A stretch of 64,000 nucleotides of DNA from Streptomyces sp. NBC_01231. GTDB taxonomy: Bacteria; Actinomycetota; Actinomycetes; Streptomycetales; Streptomycetaceae. The stretch lies in the NCBI GenBank assembly GCA_035999765.1, contig CP108521.1:10974001-11038000 (forward strand), given 5' to 3'. Position numbers and translations under genes: made by a program. The number at the start of each line of letters is the position of its first letter. Position 1 is the first letter of the stretch. Below the pieces are notes generated by a model. The model worked only from the letters and a program-made list of their open reading frames with translations, did not search any database and was not told where the DNA came from. Below, piece by piece: positions 53,784 to 62,209 of this stretch.

Positions 53784-56700
53784 ATGACCGACGAGCACGC
53801 CCCCGCCACCTCCGAGCGCCGCCTCCTCGTGATCGCCGTCAGCGACTACGACGATGGCACCCCGGCCAAACGCAGGGCCTTCCGCGAGGGGATCGACGCC
53901 CAGGTCGCCATCGTCGAGGACTGGTGGAACAGCTCTCGCCTCGACGACCAGCGCCGCTTCACACCCTCCCACCCGCCCAAACCACTGCAAAGCGTTCATG
54001 ACCTGAGAACGTTCCTCATCGACAAGGACCTCATCGGCGCATCCGACGACGAAGCCCTCGTCATCTACCTCACCGGCCACGGCCTGGCCCCTGCGGGACC
54101 GCAGCACTTCCTCCGTCTGCCCGACACCCACACCGACCGGCCCCTGGCTACCGCATTCCCTACAGCCGAACTCATCGCCGCGGCCCTCGACTCTCCGGCC
54201 GAGCACGTGCTGGTCATGGTCGACTCCTGCTTCTCCGGTCGCCTCGCCGAAGAACTCGACCGCACCCTCAAGGCCCTGCACCCCGACCGGCACGCCCTGA
54301 GCTCGCTGGTCGTCCTGGCCGCAGGCAACGAAGACAGCACACCCCGCCTGCGCGCCTTCGCCTCAGCCCTGGCGGCCGTCCACGCCCACTGCGCCGACGA
54401 GGCCAACGGCTACGCCCGCTCCCATCTGAGCTGGGAAGACTTCCACACCATCCTGGACACGGTGTGGGATCCAGCGCAGATGGCCGACATTCACGTCCTG
54501 TGGCCGCCTCGCAGCGTCAGCCGCCGTCTCGCCGCCCGTGAGCTGAGCCCCTGCCTGCCCAACCCCGGCCACACCGACACCACCCTGCTGGAGGACGCCC
54601 GCAGCCAACTGGGATGGACACGGCCCGACGTCGACGACTACTGGATCACCAGGGCCAGCGGTCAGATGTCCGGCGATGCGGGCTGGTACTTCACCGGCCG
54701 CACCGCACTCGTCACCCGCATGAACGCCTTCCTCGCCGGCAGCGGCAGCACGCTCATCGTCACCGGGCAGGCCGGCTCCGGCAAAAGTGCGCTGCTGGCC
54801 CGCCTGGTCACCCTCAGCGACCCGCGTTTCTGCGACAACCCCATCTACCGCCCCTACCTGGAGGCGATCCCAGAAGAACTGCGGGTGCCCATCGGCGCCA
54901 TCGACGCCGCGGTGCTGGCCCGCAACACCGACCCGCAGGAACTGTCCGTCGCGCTCTACCGGGCACTCACCGGCCGGCCCGTGCCGGCCGGCGCAGACGC
55001 CTCCGAGCTGCTGCGCGACCATGCCCGCACCACCCTGGCCCGCACCGGCCGGCCGCTCACCGTGGTCGTCGACGGCATCGACGAAGCGAAGACCCCCCGC
55101 CGCATCATCACCGACGTCCTGGGCCCCCTGGCCGCCGCCCTGCGCAGCGACGGCCGGAACACGGTCCGGCTCATCCTCGGCATCCGCAGCTCACCACCCC
55201 CCTCCCGCCAGACCCTGCCGGTCAGGGACACGCACGCCGAACGGGGCCTCCTCGACCTGCTCAGACAGGCCACCCACGCAACCGCCCCACTGCGCACCGA
55301 CGATGACAGTGCACAAGAGGACATCGCCGCCTACACCGCAGCCCTGCTGCACGCCGAACCAGCCACAGGATCCCGGCTGGCCCACCGCAGTGACCAGCCC
55401 ATTGCCGCCGTCGCCGCCGCCATCGCACAAGAAGTCGCCCCTTCCTTCCTGGACGCCCGGCTGGCCGCCCAGCAACTGCACGCCCGCACCTTCCTGCCCG
55501 CGCCGTCCGACGCGTCATGGCGCCGCCAACTGCGCGAGGGCACCCAGGAACTGCTGCGGCAGGACCTCGCAGACGTCGCCCAGCACACCCGCACCAGGCC
55601 CGAGGACCTCCTGGCCGTCCTGCGCGCCACGGCGTTCGCACTGGGCGCCGGACTGCCCTGGGCAACAGTGTGGCCGGCCGCCGTCCGCGGCCTCGAACCC
55701 GGCTGCGACACCCCGGAAGCGACGATCCGGCTGGTGCGCAACAGCCGCCTCACCGGATACCTGACGACCGCCGTCGAAGACGGCCGAACCGTCTACCGGC
55801 CCATCCACGAACGCGTCAGCGAAACCCTGCGCACCGCCCCCCAGACCCTGCTCATCGAGCAGACCCTGCCCGGTTTCGACGACACCCCTGACACCGGCAG
55901 CGCCCAGGTACACGCCCATCTGACCCAGGCCTTTGCCCACCTGCTCACCGCCGCACCCCAGCAGCCGCCGCATCCCTACCTGCGCCGTTACCTGATCGCC
56001 CACGCCGAGGCGGGCGGTGTTCTCGACGACGCGCACATCCCCGCATCGTTCCTGCCCTTCGAAACCCACGGCCGCATCCGCGGCGCCCTGGGACTTCCTG
56101 TCACCGCTCAGACAGGCACCCGGCGCCTGACGGCCTGGTCCAACATCGAGCCGTTCCTGGCCGACGCCCCGCCCGCCGCACGGGCCGACAGCCTGGCACT
56201 GGCCGAACAGGCCGACAGCGCTCAACCCGTGCCGCGCCCCGACACCCTGCCCCGGCCGCCGTCACTGGTGCCCCGCTGGAACCGGCTCCGCCTGCCCAAC
56301 AACATCCTCGCGGGCACCCCCAGCGGCGTCTGCCAGCTCGTCACCTTCCGCAGCGCGGACCGATCGACCATCGTGGCCGCCGGTCACGTCGACGGCTCCG
56401 TCACCATGTGGGATGCCCGCACCGGAGTCCCCTTCGGCGCGCCCTTCACCAACCTCGGCCCCTATGTCCGCGCCATGACTGTCCTGAGCACACGCCGGAG
56501 GAAAACCACCCCGCTCCTTGTGGTGGGCAGCGATGCCGGCCTGTGGCGGTGCGACCCGGAGACCGGAGGCATCTGGAGCCTGCTGGACGGCCGCATCAGA
56601 GCCATCGCATCCTTCACCGGACTGGACGGGGACACCGTGCTGGCCGTTGCGACGCCGCAGGGCGTGCTCACGATGAACCCCTACACCGGAGCCATCGTGC

Positions 56701-58232
56701 GCGAACGTCCGCACACGCTTGAACGCCGTCCCACCACAGTCCACGCCCTGGAAACCATCACGCTGCCCGATGGCCAGACGCTGCTGGCCATCGGAGAAGA
56801 CGGCTCACACATCCCGCTGCTGGACGCACACACCCTCGAGAGCGCCGGCCAACTGCCCGGCATGGGCATGGGCACCTCGGCCCTGCAGGCATTCACCGAC
56901 CGGCACGGCCAGCCTCGTCTTGCCATCGCCTCCCGCTCGGGCAAAGGCGTGCGGATCTTCGACCCCGTCACCAGACGACCACAACCCCACGCCCCCATCC
57001 GCCGGTCCGTGGCCTCGATGGCCCACTTCCCCGACCTCGCCTACAACGGGCTGCTGGTCCTCGGCAGCGGTGTCGACGGAAGCATCACCCTGGTCGACCC
57101 CGACGACGGAGAACAGCTCTACACACTGCCCGCCGAACACACCAAGGCCATCCGCGGCCTGGCCGTCCTGCGGGCGGGCAGGGAACCAATCGTCGTATCC
57201 GGTTCCATGGACGGAACCATCCGGCTCTGGGATCCCGCCCGCGACGACACCCACGACAACCGGAGCGCCGACCGGCACGCAGACCATGTCGCCCTCCTCC
57301 CGCAACAGACCGGCCCGCCCCGCCTCATCACCGGCTACGACGCGAACACCCTCACAGAGCTCTCTCCCACAACCGGGCGCACGACCTCCTACCCGCACGA
57401 CGGCCCCGACCGACCCGGCCACCACATCACCACCCTGGCCGCCCCGGAGAACGCCTCCCGCCACCGCCCCACCCCCCTTGCCGTCGGCTACAGCGACGGA
57501 AGCCTTCGCATCCTCACCGAAGAAGGCGACCACCATGTCCTGCAGACACCGTTCGACCCCACCCGCCGCGGCCATGCACGTACCCTGCTGTTCCTACCGA
57601 CCGCACCGTCCCAACCCCCTGTCCTGGCCGCGGGGTTCAGCAACTCCTGTCTCGTCTACTACACCCTCGACGACGAGTACGCCCCATACAGGGACACACT
57701 GCACACCGACGGCACCATCCGTGCCCTGGCCGCAGCACCCGCCGGCGAATCACCCCTGCTGGCGGTGGCCACCCGCACCGTCCGCCTGCTGCACCCCGGC
57801 CAACCGGCCCATGCCCGCCTGCCCCAGCGCATCGGCAGCGCGCACAGCCTGGCCTTCATCACACTCCCCGCCGCACCAGACCCGTTGCTCGCAACCGGCG
57901 GCGCCGACGGCGTCATCAGACTGTGGAACCCCACCGCACCGCGCAGGGAAGCCCTGCCTGTCCTGCAAGGCCACCGAGGGAAAGTGACCGCCCTGACCGT
58001 CCTGCACCACCCGGCCCACTCCCAACCCCTGCTGCTCAGCGCCAGCACGGACGACACCACCATCCGGGCATGGGACTGCCAGACCGGCGAAGAGATACTG
58101 CGGCTAATCACCGCTGCCCCCATCACTGCACTCGCGGTGCTCCCACCCGACACCCACCATGGCCAGGACAGCCAGCCAACCATCGTCTTCGGCAGCCCCC
58201 GAGGGATCGCAGCGTCGACCGTCCACCTCTGA
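53784..58232 (+). CDS. caspase-like peptidase-NTPase-WD40 STAND protein
   Basis: 1482 residues. The N-terminal peptidase C14-like domain starts RRLLVIAVSDYDDG and has the His in VIYLTGHGLA (about residue 98) and the Cys in LVMVDSCFSGR (about 148). A NACHT/AAA-type NTPase follows: LIVTGQAGSGKSALLARL (P-loop at about 330) and LTVVVDGIDEAKTPRR (Walker B at about 430). From about residue 830 to the end there are many WD40-like blades, e.g. VVSGSMDGTIRLWDPARD and LSASTDDTTIRAWDCQTG. Caspase-STAND-WD40 proteins are predicted conflict or programmed-death effectors in multicellular bacteria. No frame damage is seen. Confidence 0.9.
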   Translation: MTDEHAPATSERRLLVIAVSDYDDGTPAKRRAFREGIDAQVAIVEDWWNSSRLDDQRRFTPSHPPKPLQSVHDLRTFLIDKDLIGASDDEALVIYLTGHGLAPAGPQHFLRLPDTHTDRPLATAFPTAELIAAALDSPAEHVLVMVDSCFSGRLAEELDRTLKALHPDRHALSSLVVLAAGNEDSTPRLRAFASALAAVHAHCADEANGYARSHLSWEDFHTILDTVWDPAQMADIHVLWPPRSVSRRLAARELSPCLPNPGHTDTTLLEDARSQLGWTRPDVDDYWITRASGQMSGDAGWYFTGRTALVTRMNAFLAGSGSTLIVTGQAGSGKSALLARLVTLSDPRFCDNPIYRPYLEAIPEELRVPIGAIDAAVLARNTDPQELSVALYRALTGRPVPAGADASELLRDHARTTLARTGRPLTVVVDGIDEAKTPRRIITDVLGPLAAALRSDGRNTVRLILGIRSSPPPSRQTLPVRDTHAERGLLDLLRQATHATAPLRTDDDSAQEDIAAYTAALLHAEPATGSRLAHRSDQPIAAVAAAIAQEVAPSFLDARLAAQQLHARTFLPAPSDASWRRQLREGTQELLRQDLADVAQHTRTRPEDLLAVLRATAFALGAGLPWATVWPAAVRGLEPGCDTPEATIRLVRNSRLTGYLTTAVEDGRTVYRPIHERVSETLRTAPQTLLIEQTLPGFDDTPDTGSAQVHAHLTQAFAHLLTAAPQQPPHPYLRRYLIAHAEAGGVLDDAHIPASFLPFETHGRIRGALGLPVTAQTGTRRLTAWSNIEPFLADAPPAARADSLALAEQADSAQPVPRPDTLPRPPSLVPRWNRLRLPNNILAGTPSGVCQLVTFRSADRSTIVAAGHVDGSVTMWDARTGVPFGAPFTNLGPYVRAMTVLSTRRRKTTPLLVVGSDAGLWRCDPETGGIWSLLDGRIRAIASFTGLDGDTVLAVATPQGVLTMNPYTGAIVRERPHTLERRPTTVHALETITLPDGQTLLAIGEDGSHIPLLDAHTLESAGQLPGMGMGTSALQAFTDRHGQPRLAIASRSGKGVRIFDPVTRRPQPHAPIRRSVASMAHFPDLAYNGLLVLGSGVDGSITLVDPDDGEQLYTLPAEHTKAIRGLAVLRAGREPIVVSGSMDGTIRLWDPARDDTHDNRSADRHADHVALLPQQTGPPRLITGYDANTLTELSPTTGRTTSYPHDGPDRPGHHITTLAAPENASRHRPTPLAVGYSDGSLRILTEEGDHHVLQTPFDPTRRGHARTLLFLPTAPSQPPVLAAGFSNSCLVYYTLDDEYAPYRDTLHTDGTIRALAAAPAGESPLLAVATRTVRLLHPGQPAHARLPQRIGSAHSLAFITLPAAPDPLLATGGADGVIRLWNPTAPRREALPVLQGHRGKVTALTVLHHPAHSQPLLLSASTDDTTIRAWDCQTGEEILRLITAAPITALAVLPPDTHHGQDSQPTIVFGSPRGIAASTVHL

Positions 58233-58440
58233 TCCCTCATCCAACCAGAAGCCGACAGCCTGGCCCCAGCCCCGTGCCTCGTGAACGGGGAAGGCCCCGG
58301 ATTGGGCAACACGCCCGGCGCACCCCACGGCTCCTCCGAAGTTTCTTCAGACACGGGCAGGCGCAGGACGTTGCGTGGGGTACCGGACACCGACGGACGT
58401 AGGAGCGGTCTGCCGGATGCCAACACACAGGAGAACAAGG

Positions 58441-58651
58441 TGAGTTCCGCTCCCTCCTCACGACCCGAGCCGCCTGACCCAAAGCCGTTCCTGACCTTGC
58501 ATACCGTTGTCGTGCTCCTCGTGGCCTTCGCCATCGGCTCGACCGTCGGGGCCTTGACGTACCTCAACGGGACGCCGGTGCCTGGGGCAACCCTTGCAGG
58601 TCTTGTGAGCGCAGGGGCAGCGTCCCAGTGCCGCGTCACCTCATCCAGTGA
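58441..58651 (+). pseudogene. small single-helix membrane protein, probable frameshift near its end
   Basis: Starts at GTG with AGGAGAACAAG just upstream (VSSAPSSRPEPPDPKPFLTL). One long hydrophobic stretch (HTVVVLLVAFAIGSTVGALT, then PGATLAGLVSAGA) follows. In the native frame it runs on into atypical sequence to 58829. One frame change at about 58615 gives SVPVPRHLIQ and a TGA at 58649-58651, the expected end of this common Streptomyces small membrane family. Its function is unknown. Confidence 0.5.
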
Positions 58652-58862
58652 GGGGAGCCACGCAGGGCAGCCGGAAGGAGACCCGGACGCATGCCGTGAC
58701 CGGTTCGGAGTGGGGGCGTCAGCGGCAACGCCGTTCAACTCGCGTCTCTCAGCCGGCCTCCGGGCCGTCAGCCCGGCCCTTGACCGCCACACGCTCTCTA
58801 TACGGCTCCAGGGGGAGTTGGGAGCATAGGGAGATATGCCGGGCAGGTGGGGGAGTGGTGTC

Positions 58863-61073
58863 ATGGGTTCGGACGAGATCAGGTCCCAGGGCTTCAGCCT
58901 GAAGGAACTGTTCCGTGAGGTGACCTATGAGATCGACTACTACCAGCGTGAGTACACCTGGGGCGAGGACGAAGTCCGCATGCTGTTGCGGGATCTGTGC
59001 GGATCGTTTCGCAACTGGTCGCTCAACCCGTCCTACCTGCGCCGCCCGCAGACTGCACCGCAGTACTTCATGGGGCCGTTCGTCTACTACGAGCCCGCCA
59101 AGAACCGGCGCTACCTCGTCGACGGGCAGCAGCGGTTCGTCACGCTGCACCTGCTCTTCCTGCAACTGCGCCTGGCGGCGCAGGAACGCGCCGACTTTCG
59201 GGCCGTCGATCGGCTCAACCGGGTCATCACCACGGACGGCGAGCACTTCTCGCTCGGCATCACCGATCACGAACCGGTCCTGCGAGCGGTAACCCAGGCC
59301 CGCCGCTACGAGACCGGCCTCGGGGACTCGCTCTCCCGCCGCAACCTGTGGGCCCGCAGCCAGCAGATCGAATCCCAGCTCGCCGAAGAACTCGACGCGG
59401 AAAACCTGACCCGCTTCACCGAATGGCTGCTCGACCGGGTCGTCCTCGTCGGCATCCGCGCGGCCAGCCCCGACCACGGCTACCGGATGTTCGAAACCAT
59501 GAACGACCGCGGCGCCCGCCTGACCGCGGTGGACCTCCTCAAGAGCCACCTGCTCTCCCACGTCGGAGCTGGCGAAGACCAGCTCAACACCCAGTGGCAC
59601 GAAATGCTGCGGGAACTGGCCACCGACCGGGAGGACACCACAGCAGCGTCCCGCTTCATCAAGGCCTTCCTGCTGGCCCGCTGCGCCCGCGAGGGCCTCG
59701 CCGAGGACCGCCGGCAGATCGACAGCAACCTCAATGTCTGGGTCCGTCAGAACGCCGAGCACCTCCAACTGGTCCCCGAATACCCGGACAACTTCCTCAC
59801 CTTCGTGCAGGACCTCCTCAAAACCGCCAGGCTGTACAGGCCCTTCCTCGCGGCCGGCCGCGCGCTCAAGAAGGACGACCGCCTGGAGGCGGTCCTCTTC
59901 AACGAACGCAACGGGCTGACCTGCCAGGCAGTCGCCATCCTCGCCGCCATCGACCCCGACGACCTGCCGTCCGATGCCAAGGACAAGGGCCGCCTCGTCG
60001 CCGACTACCTGGACCGCTGGTACACCCTGAGGGTTTTGCAGGACCTGCCCGTGCAGTCGGCCGACGCCGAAACCCTGGCCCACGACACCCTCGTCCCCCT
60101 GCTGCGCCAGTGCCGCACGGTCGCCGACGTCGCCACCGCGCTCGGCGACCTCGTCACCCAGGACACCGGCTCGATCCGCGACGCGATCACACTCGGCCTG
60201 CGCGGCAACAACGCCCACCAGATCCGCTACCTGCTGGCCCGCGCCACCGCCTACGTCGAAGACGCCTGCCAACGCGAGAACGACATCCTCGCCTACCTCG
60301 ACCGGGACCGCTTCCACATCGAGCACCTGTGGGCCAACCACCACCACCGCGTGCAGCAGGAAATACCCGACCCCGTCGTCTTCCGCAGCCGCCGCAACCA
60401 ACTCGGCGGCCTGGGCCTGCTCAGGGGACGAGAGAACTCATCCATCAACGACCTGCCCCTGCACGACAAAGCCGGCTACTACGCCCGCAGCAACGTCCTG
60501 CTGGGCAGCATCGCCCCCGGCTACAACCAGCGAAACCCGCTGCTGCGCGAGTTCATCAAAACCCACAAGCTCGACAAACTCCTCAGGCCGTTCAGCCCCC
60601 GGGAGACGATGACCTCCGTCGTCCAGGCCCGCCAGGAACTGTATCTGTGCCTGTTCGAACACATCTGGAACCCCGAGCGCCTCGGATTGCCCGCCGCCCT
60701 GCCCAGCGATCCAGGCGGAGCCGACGAGCCGCCGGACCAGACACCTGCGGCCACCGCACGGCGCAGGCCGGCAGCCGGGCGCCGACGCACCGACGTCGCC
60801 CGCATGGTTGCAGCCCAAGTCCTCACCCCCGGCACACGGATCGTGCTCACCTACCGCTCCACCGATCACTGGGCCACCATCGACGAAGACGGCGGCATCA
60901 TCCTCACCGCGACCGGCGGCACCCCCTACGGCCGCGTCGACGAAGCCGGCGCTGTCGCCCGCGGCACCAAAACCTGCCAAGGCATGAACGAATGGCACAT
61001 CGAGGACGAGACCGGAGCACGCGTCAGCCTGCGAACACTGCGCGATCGCGCAGCGGCCTCCGGCGCCCTGTAG
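58863..61073 (+). CDS. GmrSD-like DUF262/DUF1524 protein with C-terminal RAMA domain
   Basis: 736 residues from MGSDEIRSQGFSLKELF, an ATG with GGGGGAG upstream. The DUF262 ParB-like domain has YQREYTWGEDEVRMLL and the signature YLVDGQQRFVTLHLLFL (about residue 87). The DUF1524 HNH-type nuclease region has RFHIEHLWANHHHRV (about 485) and SRRNQLGGLGLLRG. A Pro/Arg linker leads to a C-terminal domain, LTPGTRIVLTYRSTDHWATI then DEDGGIILTATGGTPYGRVD and GMNEWHIEDETGARVSLRTL, which matches the RAMA pattern. GmrSD enzymes are type IV restriction systems for modified phage DNA; RAMA may help sense modified bases. Intact. Confidence 0.85.
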   Translation: MGSDEIRSQGFSLKELFREVTYEIDYYQREYTWGEDEVRMLLRDLCGSFRNWSLNPSYLRRPQTAPQYFMGPFVYYEPAKNRRYLVDGQQRFVTLHLLFLQLRLAAQERADFRAVDRLNRVITTDGEHFSLGITDHEPVLRAVTQARRYETGLGDSLSRRNLWARSQQIESQLAEELDAENLTRFTEWLLDRVVLVGIRAASPDHGYRMFETMNDRGARLTAVDLLKSHLLSHVGAGEDQLNTQWHEMLRELATDREDTTAASRFIKAFLLARCAREGLAEDRRQIDSNLNVWVRQNAEHLQLVPEYPDNFLTFVQDLLKTARLYRPFLAAGRALKKDDRLEAVLFNERNGLTCQAVAILAAIDPDDLPSDAKDKGRLVADYLDRWYTLRVLQDLPVQSADAETLAHDTLVPLLRQCRTVADVATALGDLVTQDTGSIRDAITLGLRGNNAHQIRYLLARATAYVEDACQRENDILAYLDRDRFHIEHLWANHHHRVQQEIPDPVVFRSRRNQLGGLGLLRGRENSSINDLPLHDKAGYYARSNVLLGSIAPGYNQRNPLLREFIKTHKLDKLLRPFSPRETMTSVVQARQELYLCLFEHIWNPERLGLPAALPSDPGGADEPPDQTPAATARRRPAAGRRRTDVARMVAAQVLTPGTRIVLTYRSTDHWATIDEDGGIILTATGGTPYGRVDEAGAVARGTKTCQGMNEWHIEDETGARVSLRTLRDRAAASGAL

Positions 61074-61305
61074 CCCTCTGTCGTGCTACCGACGACATAC
61101 GACAGTTTTTGCCGGGCACGTTTCACGTGCGAGATCCTGGCGCAGCTGGCGACTTGGGCGGAGGTCGGAGAGATGCCAGGCGGTTTGTTCGCGCAGGTCC
61201 GGACACCGAGTCGTCGGCCTGATCGAACGTGACCATGCGCCCAACGCCGGGGCCGGTCTGCTCGGAGCACAGTTCAGCCGCCACAACCGTCAGGAGGCGT
61301 AGAGA

Positions 61306-62054
61306 TCACGGTCCGTCATCGTCAAGGCCGTCGCTCAGGCCGAGTTCCGCGTCGGTGAAGGGTTCACCGAGGTCGGGCATCGCGAACAGGCCTATGCGGG
61401 CGCTGATCTCGACGAAGCGGACGAACCGATCGACAGGCCGGTGGACTTGTTCTCGCTCCAGCAGCGCGTGGCAGGCGCGGCAGCGCCACGGGCGCCGGAG
61501 GGTGATCCACTGCGCCCGTGTGCACGCGGGGCAGGTCACGAAGTACGCGGCCGGCCCCGCGGCACGGCCGGCCCCGCGGCAGCGGCCCAGTTCGCGTAGC
61601 CGCTGCGGGGACGGTGGCCGGGCTCGTTCCAGTCGGAGGCCAGGGACGGCTTGCCGAAAAGGACGAACTCGCCACCGGGCCACCGGCAGGTGCAGGAAGT
61701 TTCGCACAGGCAGGCGCGGGTGCGGGCCAGTTCCAGCGTCTTCTCGCTACGCGGTATACCGGGGCCTTTCACCTCAATCCAGGTGCCGAGTTCGGGCAGC
61801 CAGAAGTCGGGGAGGTAGAAGGTGCCGGAGTCCAGGATGATCGTCTCGGGCTCGTACTCCCACCGGATGCCGTTGCCGTCGAGGGTGGCGGCCCAGTCGG
61901 CTTCGAGCCGGGAGCGGAACGTGGTGTCGCCGTAGCAGGTCGGGACAGCCTCTATCGAGGCATCGGGGACGTCGGGCGTGCTGACCAAACCGAGCTCCTG
62001 TCCTGCTGTTGCGGCCGCGTCGATTATGCCGGTGACGGCAAGCAGACGGCCCAT
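61306..62054 (-). pseudogene. PD-(D/E)XK nuclease with zinc ribbon, broken by a 17-bp tandem duplication
   Basis: Starts MGRLLAVTGIIDAA. The nuclease core is TFRSRLEADWAATLDGNGIR, then FYLPDFWLPELGTWIEVKG (D...E-V-K). At 61548-61581 the unit CGGCCGGCCCCGCGGCA is present twice in tandem; the extra 17 bp shifts the frame and ends the protein early. Removing one copy joins NWAAAAGPA to AYFVTCPACTRAQWITLRR and WRCRACHALLE, a zinc ribbon, and gives exactly 244 codons to the TGA at 61306. The intact form would be a 243-residue nuclease of unknown target in the defence cluster. Confidence 0.8.
61548..61581. repeat. exact 17-bp tandem duplication
   Basis: CGGCCGGCCCCGCGGCA at 61548-61564 is followed immediately by an identical copy at 61565-61581. 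It lies inside the nuclease gene and accounts for its frame break; loss of one unit restores the frame, so it could act as an on/off switch through slippage. Confidence 0.9.
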
Positions 62055-62209
62055 CTGGCTTGAGCATCAGAGACACCGGGCCGGCAGCCAGAGCTCCCAG
62101 AAGCGCGTCGATCGCTGGATCCGAAGTCCGCCCCGGCCAAGAGCGTGCCCAGGTGGCCTGGGGCCAGCGCAGGGCGCCGCGCCGGAATCAGAACGGGGAG
62201 AATAGACCA

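Noticed and set aside
58997..61222. 741-residue plus frame overlapping the GmrSD-like gene
   Set aside because: Arg/Pro-rich out-of-frame reading with no domain pattern; the DUF262 frame contains all motifs.
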